A stretch of DNA of 9,670 nt from an uncultured Bacteroidota bacterium (GTDB lineage: Bacteria; Bacteroidota; Bacteroidia; Chitinophagales; Chitinophagaceae). This document shows, piece after piece, positions 1 through 6,178 of this stretch. Each line of letters opens with the position of its first letter. Positions within the stretch are counted from its first letter, which is position 1. Made by a program: the position numbers and the translations under genes. The stretch lies in assembly GCA_903879995.1 (NCBI GenBank), contig CAIRNW010000255.1, positions 1-9,670 of the forward strand, read 5' to 3'. The notes under the pieces were generated by a model. It ran no database searches, was not told the origin of the DNA, and saw nothing but the letters and a program-made list of their open reading frames with translations.

Positions 1-299
1 TGCCCGGTCATAGTGGTTTCTAAAAACTTTGTTTCTACCTGTTTGAAACAAAGTGCATCCCCAATACCTAGTTGGTTTCCTATTTTGCAAAGCCAGACTG
101 CAGAAATAAAATCAGGTTTAGTGGGTCCAAATAGCAATTGATCCACCACAAAGTCCGAGTTGATAAAAATAAAAATAGCGGCCACCAACACTGCAATCAC
201 GGAGCGGATAATATGCCATCTCAGTTCTTCCAGATGATCAATGAAGGTCATTTCACCGGCAGCAGGCTCTCTGTTATTTAGAAAATCAAATAGGGACAT
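1..299 (-). CDS. tatC: Sec-independent translocase subunit TatC, N-terminal part (runs off left edge)
   Basis: This is the integral inner-membrane subunit of the twin-arginine translocation pathway, which recognises Tat signal peptides and exports folded proteins. About 99 codons are present and the 3' end lies outside the window. After a short cytoplasmic N-terminus the protein shows MTFIDHLEELRWHIIRS at about residues 17-33. This matches the family's N-terminal signature (HLxELRxRL, with conserved Glu and Arg) that contacts the signal peptide. A hydrophobic segment (VIAVLVAAIFIFI) follows as the first membrane helix, and then a periplasmic stretch. The ATG at 299 is the natural start, about 16 residues before the signature. 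It follows the CNNM-like gene on the same strand after 41 bp, and that gap contains a promoter of its own. I see no tatA/tatB here; in this phylum they are often elsewhere. The identification is secure despite truncation. Confidence 0.93.
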   Translation of the reverse strand, partial: MSLFDFLNNREPAAGEMTFIDHLEELRWHIIRSVIAVLVAAIFIFINSDFVVDQLLFGPTKPDFISAVWLCKIGNQLGIGDALCFKQVETKFLETTMTG

Positions 300-314
300 G
301 CTAAAAATCTCGCA

Positions 315-344
315 CAAAGATAAGGTCCGTGCGGGTCATCTCAA
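315..344 (-). promoter_or_regulatory. Bacteroidota-type promoter of tatC
   Basis: Reading the minus strand, TTG (344-342) is followed by a 19-nt spacer and then TATCTTTG (322-315). The second element is an exact match to the Bacteroidota -7 consensus TAnnTTTG, and the spacing fits the family's sigma factor. Transcription would begin near 310, leaving a leader of about 10 nt before the tatC ATG at 299. The -33 element overlaps the stop codon of the upstream gene. This is a sequence match only, with no expression evidence. Confidence 0.6.
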
Positions 345-1591
345 GATTGCAATCGATGCAGGCGTACGGTTTCAATTCTTGTATCCGATACATGCAGGAT
401 TTCAAATTCGTAGTCTGCAATGATGATCCGTTCTTTTTGAGTGGGGATGGTTTCGTGATAGTTGATAATATAACCTGAAAGTGTTTCTGCTTCTTCGTCA
501 GGAAACTCCAGCCCGTATTTCTCTTGCAGATAATCTAACTCTAAACGACCAGACAGGATAAAGTCCCCATTATCCAGCTTCCTTTCTAAAAATTCCTCTG
601 TATCATATTCGTCCTGAATTTCACCAAACAATTCTTCCAGCACATCTTCCATGGTTACAATACCTGCGGTCCCTCCAAATTCGTCTACCACCCAAGCAAT
701 GCTTTTACGTTCTCTACTGAACTTTCCGATCAAGTCAGAAGCACTCATACTTTCGGGAACTGCAGGGATCGGATGAAGAATATCAGCAATTTGTTGAGGC
801 TGAGAAAAAAGGTCAAGTTGATGCACATAACCAATGATCCGATCAATATTGCCGTCATAAACTACTAGCTTGCTCAGCTTAGTTTCTATAAATTTTTGTC
901 GGAGTTGTTTTAAAGACTGACGGCTATCAATACCAATTACCTCTTTTCTGGGTACTAAACATTGTCGAACACGAATTTTGGGAAGCTCCTGTGCGTTTTC
1001 CATTAATTGTGCACTTCGTTCTTTTCGTTCTTCTTCTACTCCTTCAAATAAGTTCTTAAGGTCGGCACGATGTAAGGATCCTTTTTGAGGGTTTAGCCGC
1101 AAATTAAAAATGTACTTGAGCACCCACTCTGCCGCATCCATCATTGCAGTGGCAATTGGATAAAACAGTCGGTAGAACAATTCTATAACAGGGGCAAAAC
1201 GTAGTAGTAAGGTGGTGCTGTTTGCACGAAAAATGGCACGTGGGAAAAACTCTCCTCCAATCAGTACCACCAACGTAGCTATTATAATTTCTACTAATAA
1301 ACGAAACAGATCAGTTCCAACGTGAAATCGCTGCCAGAATAGTTGCATGACATCGCTGAGTTGCAAACTGAGTAATACCAAAAAAAGGATAAAGCCAAAT
1401 TGTGTAGTTCCTAAAAATCGATCCGGGGTTTCAAAAAAAGTACCAACTGTTTTGGAGGCACGCTCTTGTTTTTTTCTTTTGATCTCAAGACTAAGTCGGT
1501 TGGCGCTGTAAAAAGCCATTTCAATGCCTGCAAAAAAGCCCATTAATAAAAGGGTAGCGATAAATAGTAAAAGCGTATCCCAGGCAACCAT
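341..1591 (-). CDS. CNNM/CorC-type membrane protein (DUF21, CBS pair, CorC_HlyC domain)
   Basis: A 416-residue inner-membrane protein of the family often labelled hemolysin or magnesium/cobalt efflux. Order of domains: DUF21 membrane domain (about 1-165, with several hydrophobic helices), CBS pair (about 206-325) and a C-terminal CorC_HlyC domain (about 340-412). The second CBS carries the textbook string DEFGGTAGIVTMEDVLEELF (303-322) followed by GEIQDEYD. The DUF21 part keeps FxxxEMAFYSANRL (20-33) and GEFFP (113-117). However, the usual FFSG is FFAG, and the usual GN motif of the second helix reads GF near residue 66. The cytosolic half is therefore canonical, while the presumed ion-binding part is altered. 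GldE of gliding bacteria belongs to the same superfamily and is an alternative name, but its usual gldD neighbour is absent. The ATG starts 1 nt after the gmk stop codon, so translation is probably coupled. Confidence 0.85.
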   Translation of the reverse strand: MVAWDTLLLFIATLLLMGFFAGIEMAFYSANRLSLEIKRKKQERASKTVGTFFETPDRFLGTTQFGFILFLVLLSLQLSDVMQLFWQRFHVGTDLFRLLVEIIIATLVVLIGGEFFPRAIFRANSTTLLLRFAPVIELFYRLFYPIATAMMDAAEWVLKYIFNLRLNPQKGSLHRADLKNLFEGVEEERKERSAQLMENAQELPKIRVRQCLVPRKEVIGIDSRQSLKQLRQKFIETKLSKLVVYDGNIDRIIGYVHQLDLFSQPQQIADILHPIPAVPESMSASDLIGKFSRERKSIAWVVDEFGGTAGIVTMEDVLEELFGEIQDEYDTEEFLERKLDNGDFILSGRLELDYLQEKYGLEFPDEEAETLSGYIINYHETIPTQKERIIIADYEFEILHVSDTRIETVRLHRLQS

Positions 1592-1592
1592 A

Positions 1593-2165
1593 TTACTCTA
1601 AATAGTCAGCTACCAGTCTTGCTACTTCTTCACAAGCCTTTTCTAGCTGGTCGTTGATTACAATTTTATCAAATTGATTGCTAAAGCTCATTTCCAGCGA
1701 AGCTTTGTCCAGTCGCATCGTTAAGCTTTCAGAAGTTTCTGTTCCTCTTGCTTCCAGTCTATTTTTTAGCTCAGCCAATGAGGGAGGTTGAATAAAGATG
1801 GAAAGACTTTGCGGATAATTTTCTTTAACCCGTAAACCACCTTTCACATCAATATCTAAGAGGGGAACTTTTTTTGCAGACCAAATTCGATCTAACTCAC
1901 TTCGTAGGGTTCCGTAATATTTCCCTTGGTACACCATTTCCCACTCCGCAAATTGATCTTCGCTAATTTTTTGTTTGAAGCTTTCCGCACTGATAAAATA
2001 GTAATCAACTCCCTCTTTTTCATTAGCCCGAGGCGAACGGGTAGCACAAGAAATTGAAAATCCCAGCTGCGATTCAAAGCGGTTTAACAGAAAACGAACA
2101 ATGGACGTTTTGCCAGCTCCGGAAGGTGCGGCAATAATAATAATCTTATCGGATGGGTTCGACAT
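1593..2165 (-). CDS. gmk: Guanylate kinase
   Basis: This cytosolic enzyme transfers phosphate from ATP to GMP, giving GDP for nucleic-acid and (p)ppGpp synthesis. At 190 residues it is at the family's normal length. Visible signatures are the P-loop APSGAGKTS (13-21), the GMP-binding segment SCATRSPR (39-46) followed by EGVDYYFIS, then YYGT (83-86) and LLDIDVKGG (102-110), and an Arg-containing lid near MRLDKASLEM (150-159). I chose the ATG at 2165 because it places the P-loop at the usual distance from the N-terminus. An in-frame TTG at 2180 would add only five residues (MEDLP). It lies 24 nt after DUF4290 and 1 nt before the CNNM-like gene, apparently in the same transcript. All key motifs are intact. 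Confidence 0.96.
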   Translation of the reverse strand: MSNPSDKIIIIAAPSGAGKTSIVRFLLNRFESQLGFSISCATRSPRANEKEGVDYYFISAESFKQKISEDQFAEWEMVYQGKYYGTLRSELDRIWSAKKVPLLDIDVKGGLRVKENYPQSLSIFIQPPSLAELKNRLEARGTETSESLTMRLDKASLEMSFSNQFDKIVINDQLEKACEEVARLVADYLE

Positions 2166-2189
2166 AGGAAGATCTTCCAAAGAAGAAGA

Positions 2190-2849
2190 TCAATATCGTT
2201 TTTTCTTAAAGTTGCCACCAGGACGGTTTGGACGCCCATTTCCCTGTGGTCTATACTTTCCTCTTCCTTTTCCATAGCCTCCTCTTCCCATTTCGCGTTC
2301 AGGCTGATGACGGTAAGCTTTGATATAAGGCGTGTTGGTGAAAGTAAGTTGTCCGTTGGTGATGTTATCCAATTCGCTTTGAATGGCATCGTCGTAAATA
2401 AGTTCTTTATGCCAGTTATTATAGGCCAGCTTCATGTAGTAGGCAATGGCATTAGCAAAGCCTAATTTTTTCTCTGGATTCTCTTCTTTGAGAGCTTTAT
2501 CAAGTACCAACTCCAAATTTTTTCCTAAATGCGAATAGCGAGGGTGGCGTTTTGGATAAGGTAGAGGTTGTGGTTTTGCCTTCAATGATTCCCGGGTAGG
2601 AATCGGATAGGGTGATTTTACTTCCAGGTCAAAGTCTGCAATCAAAAACAAGTGGTCCCAAAGTTTATGACGAAAATCTTCCATGTTCTTGAGTTGGGGG
2701 TTTAGAAAACCCATCAGCTCAATAACGGCTTGTGCGTTTCGCTGTCTTCTTTCGGGATCTTGAATAGTTTTCACATGATCAACCATTCTTTGTACATGTC
2801 TACCATACTCCCGCATTGTTAAGTATTGGCGGGTGGTGTTGTACTCCAT
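2190..2849 (-). CDS. DUF4290 family protein with a basic RG-rich tail
   Basis: A protein of 219 residues that I recognise as the Bacteroidota family DUF4290; its function is not known. It begins MEYNTTRQYLTMREYGRHVQ, the family's usual opening. The body is predicted largely helical and includes ELMGFLNPQLKN and HKLWDHLFLIADFDL. A middle PYPIPTRESLK segment resembles the conserved proline-rich part. Residues about 184-219 form a basic, low-complexity Gly/Arg tail (GRGGYGKGRGKYRPQG, then a lysine-rich end), suggesting RNA or nucleic-acid contact (inference). I chose the ATG at 2849 because it matches the family N-terminus and leaves about 17 nt of leader after the predicted promoter. An ATG at 2864 (adds MDVTK) is possible. 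An ATG at 2924 would overlap the divergent gene's region and is unlikely. It is the first gene of the leftward block and precedes gmk. Confidence 0.85.
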   Translation of the reverse strand: MEYNTTRQYLTMREYGRHVQRMVDHVKTIQDPERRQRNAQAVIELMGFLNPQLKNMEDFRHKLWDHLFLIADFDLEVKSPYPIPTRESLKAKPQPLPYPKRHPRYSHLGKNLELVLDKALKEENPEKKLGFANAIAYYMKLAYNNWHKELIYDDAIQSELDNITNGQLTFTNTPYIKAYRHQPEREMGRGGYGKGRGKYRPQGNGRPNRPGGNFKKKRY

Positions 2850-2869
2850 TTTAGTAACATCCATAACTC

Positions 2870-2900
2870 CAAAGGTAATAAACCCCCCGCTAGCGGACAA
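2870..2900 (-). promoter_or_regulatory. Bacteroidota-type promoter of the DUF4290-gmk block
   Basis: On the minus strand TTG (2900-2898) is followed by 20 nt and then TACCTTTG (2877-2870), an exact TAnnTTTG match. Initiation would fall near 2866, just downstream of which lies the preferred DUF4290 start at 2849. The position therefore also argues against the longer reading frame beginning at 2924. Sequence match only. Confidence 0.6.
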
Positions 2901-2912
2901 GTGGCTGCTGCC

Positions 2913-2920
2913 TACCTTTG
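2913..2920 (+). promoter_or_regulatory. Candidate -7 element for the rightward block
   Basis: TACCTTTG on the plus strand is identical to the -7 octamer used on the other strand 35 bp away, so the two form an inverted repeat. No TTG lies 19-20 nt upstream, which weakens the call. If used, transcription would start only a few bases before the ATG at 2927, giving a nearly leaderless mRNA. The octamer match could be chance. Confidence 0.35.
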
Positions 2921-2926
2921 CCATGC

Positions 2927-3919
2927 ATGCGTATTATCTTTCTTATCCCCTGGCATCGAAGACAGTATGAACAGTCAGGTCTCACCAATCTGATGGCAAA
3001 ATGGATGGCTGCAAGAAATAAGGATGAATGTGTGATGTTGGCACCTTCGGGTTCATCCGTACTTATTCCTGAAAAGTGTATAAAGCCATTGCCCAGGCTC
3101 GGGTATTATATTCCTTTTTTACGCCCTTTTTTGCTCGGCCAACAACTTAAATCGCTCAAGGCTGATCTTATCATTACAGAGTTAGGAGTTCAAGTTCCAA
3201 AATCGCTTAACCAACTTTTATGGGTTTGTCAGCCAAGCCCCGCGAACTTTTCAAAAAAAGTAATACAGCAAATTGCTACTGCAAATAAAGTTGTGTTCAC
3301 CTCCGTCTTGTTGTTAGATCAATATAAAAAACAGCAATGCTCGCTCCCGGATGGAGTATCGATTGTGCCACCGGTACTGGCTCCTATTTATGAAACACAG
3401 CCTTTACGAACCCCTTCCTTATATATAAAAATAGTAGGTTCAATTCCCAGTGAGGCGGTTTTGATCAATTTATTAAAAGCCTATTCGCTTTTTAAACGTC
3501 GTCAGCAATCTGAGTTGCAATTTATTTTTTCACAGGATGTTGCATTGCGTTTTCCTGCTTTTGTTAAAAAACTCAACTCCTATAAATACAAATCAACAGT
3601 AGTAATCAATCCAATTCAAACTCCTGAGGAGGAGGCCCATCAGGAAGCAGGTGCCTATGCCTTATTAGCGCTGGATGCAAAAGAGCAATTGGATTTTCAT
3701 TATCGTAAAGCCAGTCAATTTCAGATTCCACTGCTACTATTTCCTGAAAATCAAGTAGAGGAAGCTACCCCTGTTGACCAGTTAGCAGCGCAGCTAATGC
3801 GTATCTATAAGGATGAGTCATATCGGAAAGAAATAATCATTACACAGCAGTCACTTTTTTCACCAGTCAATAATCAAACTGCTTTTAATCAATTCCTGCA
3901 AGCCGCCGAATGTATTTGA
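2927..3919 (+). CDS. Degenerate GT4-like (GT-B fold) glycosyltransferase family protein
   Basis: A 330-residue cytosolic protein with no confident name. Its architecture resembles a two-domain GT-B glycosyltransferase of family GT4. It has an opening strand MRIIFLIPW, an N-terminal domain to about residue 145, and a linker VSIVPPVLAPIY (144-155) where GT4 enzymes have a VIPNGVD-like string. A C-terminal domain follows (SLYIKIVGS, then NLLKAYSLFKRR at 181-192, and DQLAAQLMRIYKDESYRKEI near 284-303). The region aligning to the donor-binding EX7E motif reads E253-QLDFHYR-K261 followed by ASQFQIPLLLF, so the second Glu is Lys. Catalysis may be lost or altered (inference). The ATG at 2927 is preferred over an in-frame TTG at 2918. 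It is the first gene of the rightward block and sits 58 bp ahead of gldC. Confidence 0.6.
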   Translation: MRIIFLIPWHRRQYEQSGLTNLMAKWMAARNKDECVMLAPSGSSVLIPEKCIKPLPRLGYYIPFLRPFLLGQQLKSLKADLIITELGVQVPKSLNQLLWVCQPSPANFSKKVIQQIATANKVVFTSVLLLDQYKKQQCSLPDGVSIVPPVLAPIYETQPLRTPSLYIKIVGSIPSEAVLINLLKAYSLFKRRQQSELQFIFSQDVALRFPAFVKKLNSYKYKSTVVINPIQTPEEEAHQEAGAYALLALDAKEQLDFHYRKASQFQIPLLLFPENQVEEATPVDQLAAQLMRIYKDESYRKEIIITQQSLFSPVNNQTAFNQFLQAAECI

Positions 3920-3977
3920 ACGCAGCTGCCGCTTCACCATTGCCTTGCGTATCTTTACAGCACTTTTAAATTTTATT

Positions 3978-4325
3978 ATGCATCAATCCACCATTCATAT
4001 CGAAGTTAAAACGGACGAGAATCGTATCCCGGCTGCTATCAGCTGGAAAGCCAGTGATACCGGTGCTGCTGAGAATCAACCAGCGCGTGCCATGTTTCTT
4101 TCTTTTTGGGACCCTGCCGACAAAGCGGCACTGCGTATTGATCTATGGACCAAAGAAATGATGGTCGATGAAATGGCCGACTTTTTTTATCAAACGCTCA
4201 TGACCATGGCGGATACGTATGGTCGTGCTACGCAGTACGCTGATCAGGTAGAAGACATGAAGAATTTTGCTAAATCGTTTTATGCTCGCTTCCGAGAAAA
4301 GCAATTACAACAAAACAAGGCTTAA
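3978..4325 (+). CDS. gldC: Gliding motility-associated protein GldC
   Basis: A small soluble protein (115 residues) matching GldC, known from Flavobacterium gliding studies, where gldC sits beside gldB. The protein shows the family's string of features: STIHIEVKTDENRIPAAISW near the start, ARAMFLSFWDP (about 37-47), LRIDLWTKEMMVDEMADFFY (about 53-72) and LMTMADTYGRAT. No signal peptide is seen. I chose the ATG at 3978 because family members begin right at the beta-strand (STIxFxV). The longer frame begins with TTG at 3945 and adds an unconserved stretch. The leader reads TTTATT directly before ATG and lacks a Shine-Dalgarno sequence. A weak -7-like TATCTTTA lies at 3950-3957 without a well placed -33 element. 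No gldB is visible in the window. YqeY follows after 6 bp. Confidence 0.88.
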   Translation: MHQSTIHIEVKTDENRIPAAISWKASDTGAAENQPARAMFLSFWDPADKAALRIDLWTKEMMVDEMADFFYQTLMTMADTYGRATQYADQVEDMKNFAKSFYARFREKQLQQNKA

Positions 4326-4331
4326 TAATTT

Positions 4332-4787
4332 ATGGCACTCGAACAACAAATCATGACTGAATTGAAAGCTGCCATGTTGGCTAAAGATGAAGCAGCACTT
4401 CGTTCCTTACGCGCCATTAAAGCCGCTATCCTTCTTGCGAAAACATCAGAAGGAGCTGCTGGCGAACTTTCTGCAGACGGGGAGATCAAGTTGTTACAGA
4501 AAATGGTCAAACAACGTAAAGACTCTCTGGAGATTTTTACACAACAAGGTCGTGAGGATCTGGCACAAAAAGAAAGAGAAGAGATTGCTGTGATCGAAAA
4601 ATTCCTTCCTCAACAAATGGATCCTGCTGAAGTTCGTGCAGTATTAGTACAATTAGTGGCAATGACTGGAGCCAGCACACCTGCTGACATGGGCAAAGTG
4701 ATGGGATTAGCCAACAAAGAATTAGCTGGAAAGGCCGAAGGAAAATTAATTTCCACCATCGTTCGCGAATTATTGAGCGGTCAATAG
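4332..4787 (+). CDS. GatB/YqeY domain-containing protein
   Basis: A 151-residue cytosolic protein of the YqeY family, full length for the family. YqeY resembles the C-terminal helical tRNA-binding part of GatB from the Glu-tRNA(Gln) amidotransferase, but its own role is not established. Recognisable parts are the N-terminal MALEQQIMTELKAAMLAKDE, then LRSLRAIKAAILLAK, KLLQKMVKQRKDSLEIF (about 54-70), IEKFLPQQM (about 88-96) and the terminal segment DMGKVMGLANKELAGKAEGK leading to VRELL. The ATG at 4332 is 6 bp after the gldC stop, and CvpA follows after 9 bp. The three therefore look like one translational run. Nothing looks truncated or altered. Confidence 0.93.
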   Translation: MALEQQIMTELKAAMLAKDEAALRSLRAIKAAILLAKTSEGAAGELSADGEIKLLQKMVKQRKDSLEIFTQQGREDLAQKEREEIAVIEKFLPQQMDPAEVRAVLVQLVAMTGASTPADMGKVMGLANKELAGKAEGKLISTIVRELLSGQ

Positions 4788-4796
4788 ATATTTATT

Positions 4797-5339
4797 ATGT
4801 TCCTCGATATTCTGTTATTGATATTATTGGTGCTGGCTACGTATACGGGCTATAAAAGAGGACTGATTGTTGGCGTTTTTTCACTCGTGGCTATTATAGT
4901 TGGCTTAGCGGCTGCCATGAAATTATCCGTGGTGGCAACGGCTTATTTGCGTGCCTATTTTTCCTGGGAAGGAAAATGGGTTCCTCCTTTATCTTTTTTG
5001 CTGGTGTTAGTAGGCGTAATTTTATTGATACGATTAGGAGCCAACGCCTTGGAAAAGGGAGTACAACTGATTACACTAGGCTGGGTCAATACGCTAGGAG
5101 GAATTTTGTTTTATTGGGCTATTTATCTGCTTTCTTGTAGTATTATTTTATTTTATGCATTACAACTTCCTTTCTTTCCCACTGATGGAATGGAAGAATC
5201 AATCACCTACCCTTATCTAAAAGAAATTGGACCTTGGGTGATGGACAGCTTTGCAAAACTGTTTCCCGTTTTCAAAGGGATGTATCAGCAATTACAAGAT
5301 TTTTTTGAACAAGTAAAAGAGCAGATTCCTGCACCTTGA
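4797..5339 (+). CDS. CvpA family inner-membrane protein
   Basis: A 180-residue membrane protein of the CvpA/colicin V production family. CvpA was first linked to colicin V export in E. coli, and its general role in the envelope is unresolved. The N-terminus is MFLDILLLILLVLATYTGYK followed by RGLIVGVFS, with the family's G(Y/F)xRGxI signature at the end of helix 1. Four hydrophobic segments are visible, around residues 2-18, 24-42, 64-82 and 96-125, with the conserved-like GWVNTLGGILF in the last. The C-terminal 50 residues are more polar and probably amphipathic (FFEQVKEQIPAP). The leader TTTATTATG is identical to that of gldC. A 64-bp gap follows before the hydrolase gene. Confidence 0.85.
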   Translation: MFLDILLLILLVLATYTGYKRGLIVGVFSLVAIIVGLAAAMKLSVVATAYLRAYFSWEGKWVPPLSFLLVLVGVILLIRLGANALEKGVQLITLGWVNTLGGILFYWAIYLLSCSIILFYALQLPFFPTDGMEESITYPYLKEIGPWVMDSFAKLFPVFKGMYQQLQDFFEQVKEQIPAP

Positions 5340-5348
5340 TTCACCACC

Positions 5349-5378
5349 TTGGTTATTGACTGAAATCGACTAATTTAG
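5349..5378 (+). promoter_or_regulatory. Possible promoter of the hydrolase block
   Basis: TTG (5349-5351), a 19-nt spacer and TAATTTAG (5371-5378) resemble the Bacteroidota promoter, but the -7 element has one mismatch to TAnnTTTG. It lies in the only sizeable gap between cvpA and the hydrolase gene, where a second transcription start would be sensible. Confidence 0.35.
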
Positions 5379-5400
5379 CGAGGAGCGAGCGACTAGCGAA
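5376..5400 (+). repeat. Degenerate AGCGA heptamer repeats
   Basis: Three copies of a (T/G)AGCGA(G/A) unit lie at 5376-5382, 5383-5389 and 5394-5400, with a 4-nt interruption before the third. They immediately precede the hydrolase start codon at 5404. Bases 5381-5385 (AGGAG) look like a Shine-Dalgarno sequence but sit 18 nt from the ATG, too far to serve well. The purpose is unknown. Confidence 0.45.
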
Positions 5401-5403
5401 CCC

Positions 5404-6168
5404 ATGCAATACGAGATCAGACAAAAAGAGAAGTTCAGATATGTGGAGGAAGGAACGGGAGAACCCTTGGTTCTTCTCCATGGTCTGTTTGGAGCCCTAA
5501 GTAATTTTTCGGGCCTGATTGAATATTTCCGTTTCCATAATCGAGTGATTGTTCCATTGTTGCCTCTGTTAGATATGGATATCCTCCATACTTCTGTAGG
5601 TGGTTTAGCTAAATATGTAAATCGATTCTTGGAAACACTGGATTTGCGTGAGGTTCATCTGCTCGGAAATTCATTGGGAGGGCATGTGGCCCTGGTTCAT
5701 ACGCTGAAAAATCCTGAGCGTGTTAAATCATTAATTCTTACCGGCAGTTCCGGTCTCTTCGAAAATGGAATGGGGGATAGTTATCCTCGACGAGGCGACT
5801 ATGAGTACATAAAGAACAAAACGGCGTTGACATTCTATGATCCCGCCGTTGCTACCAAGGAATTGGTGGACGAAGTGTATAGTATTACTAACAATCGTCT
5901 CAAGGTGATCAAGATCATCGCGTTGGCAAAAAGTGCCATTCGAAATAACCTGGGAGAAGAATTGAATCAAATCAATAAGCCCACGCTGTTGATCTGGGGA
6001 AATAACGATACGATCACTCCCCCTTTTGTAGGCCACGAGTTTAATAAGTTGATCCCTAATAGCGAATTACATTTTATTGATAAGTGCGGACATGCTCCCA
6101 TGATGGAAGTGCCGGATGAATTCAATAAAATTCTTCATGGTTTTTTAAATAAATTACAGCATCCCTAA
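5404..6168 (+). CDS. Alpha/beta hydrolase fold protein
   Basis: A 254-residue serine hydrolase of the alpha/beta fold; the substrate is unknown. Complete catalytic signatures are visible: the oxyanion-hole motif HGLFG (26-30), the nucleophile elbow GNSLGG (88-93, Ser90), the acid in WGNNDTITPP (198-207, Asp202) and the base in CGHAPMMEVP (228-237, His230). The cap region between about 120 and 185 is helical. No signal peptide or lipobox is visible, so it is probably cytosolic. Its opening residues EIRQKEKFRYVEEGTGEPLV match the usual beta-hairpin of the family. The ATG at 5404 is the only sensible start. The CBS protein follows after 10 bp. From memory, alpha/beta hydrolases of this kind often neighbour the CBS/nadK genes in Bacteroidota, suggesting a conserved but undefined link. 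Confidence 0.9.
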   Translation: MQYEIRQKEKFRYVEEGTGEPLVLLHGLFGALSNFSGLIEYFRFHNRVIVPLLPLLDMDILHTSVGGLAKYVNRFLETLDLREVHLLGNSLGGHVALVHTLKNPERVKSLILTGSSGLFENGMGDSYPRRGDYEYIKNKTALTFYDPAVATKELVDEVYSITNNRLKVIKIIALAKSAIRNNLGEELNQINKPTLLIWGNNDTITPPFVGHEFNKLIPNSELHFIDKCGHAPMMEVPDEFNKILHGFLNKLQHP

Positions 6169-6178
6169 CCATTGGTCG

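Noticed and set aside
241..423. Open frame of 60 codons on the plus strand
   Set aside because: It lies antisense to tatC and the end of the CNNM-like gene, both well supported, and shows no recognisable features.
1892..2389. Minus-strand frames of 61 and 101 codons within gmk and DUF4290
   Set aside because: Out-of-frame shadows of two strong genes; compositions look unnatural.
2850..2924. N-terminal extension of DUF4290 from the ATG at 2924
   Set aside because: The added 25 residues are not part of the family opening and would cover the promoter and the divergent gene's start region.
4322..4593. Frames of 62 (minus) and 68 (plus) codons inside yqeY
   Set aside because: Shadows of an intact YqeY gene.
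5731..6036. 101-codon minus-strand frame inside the hydrolase gene
   Set aside because: Antisense to the catalytic region of a complete hydrolase; no motif or start context.
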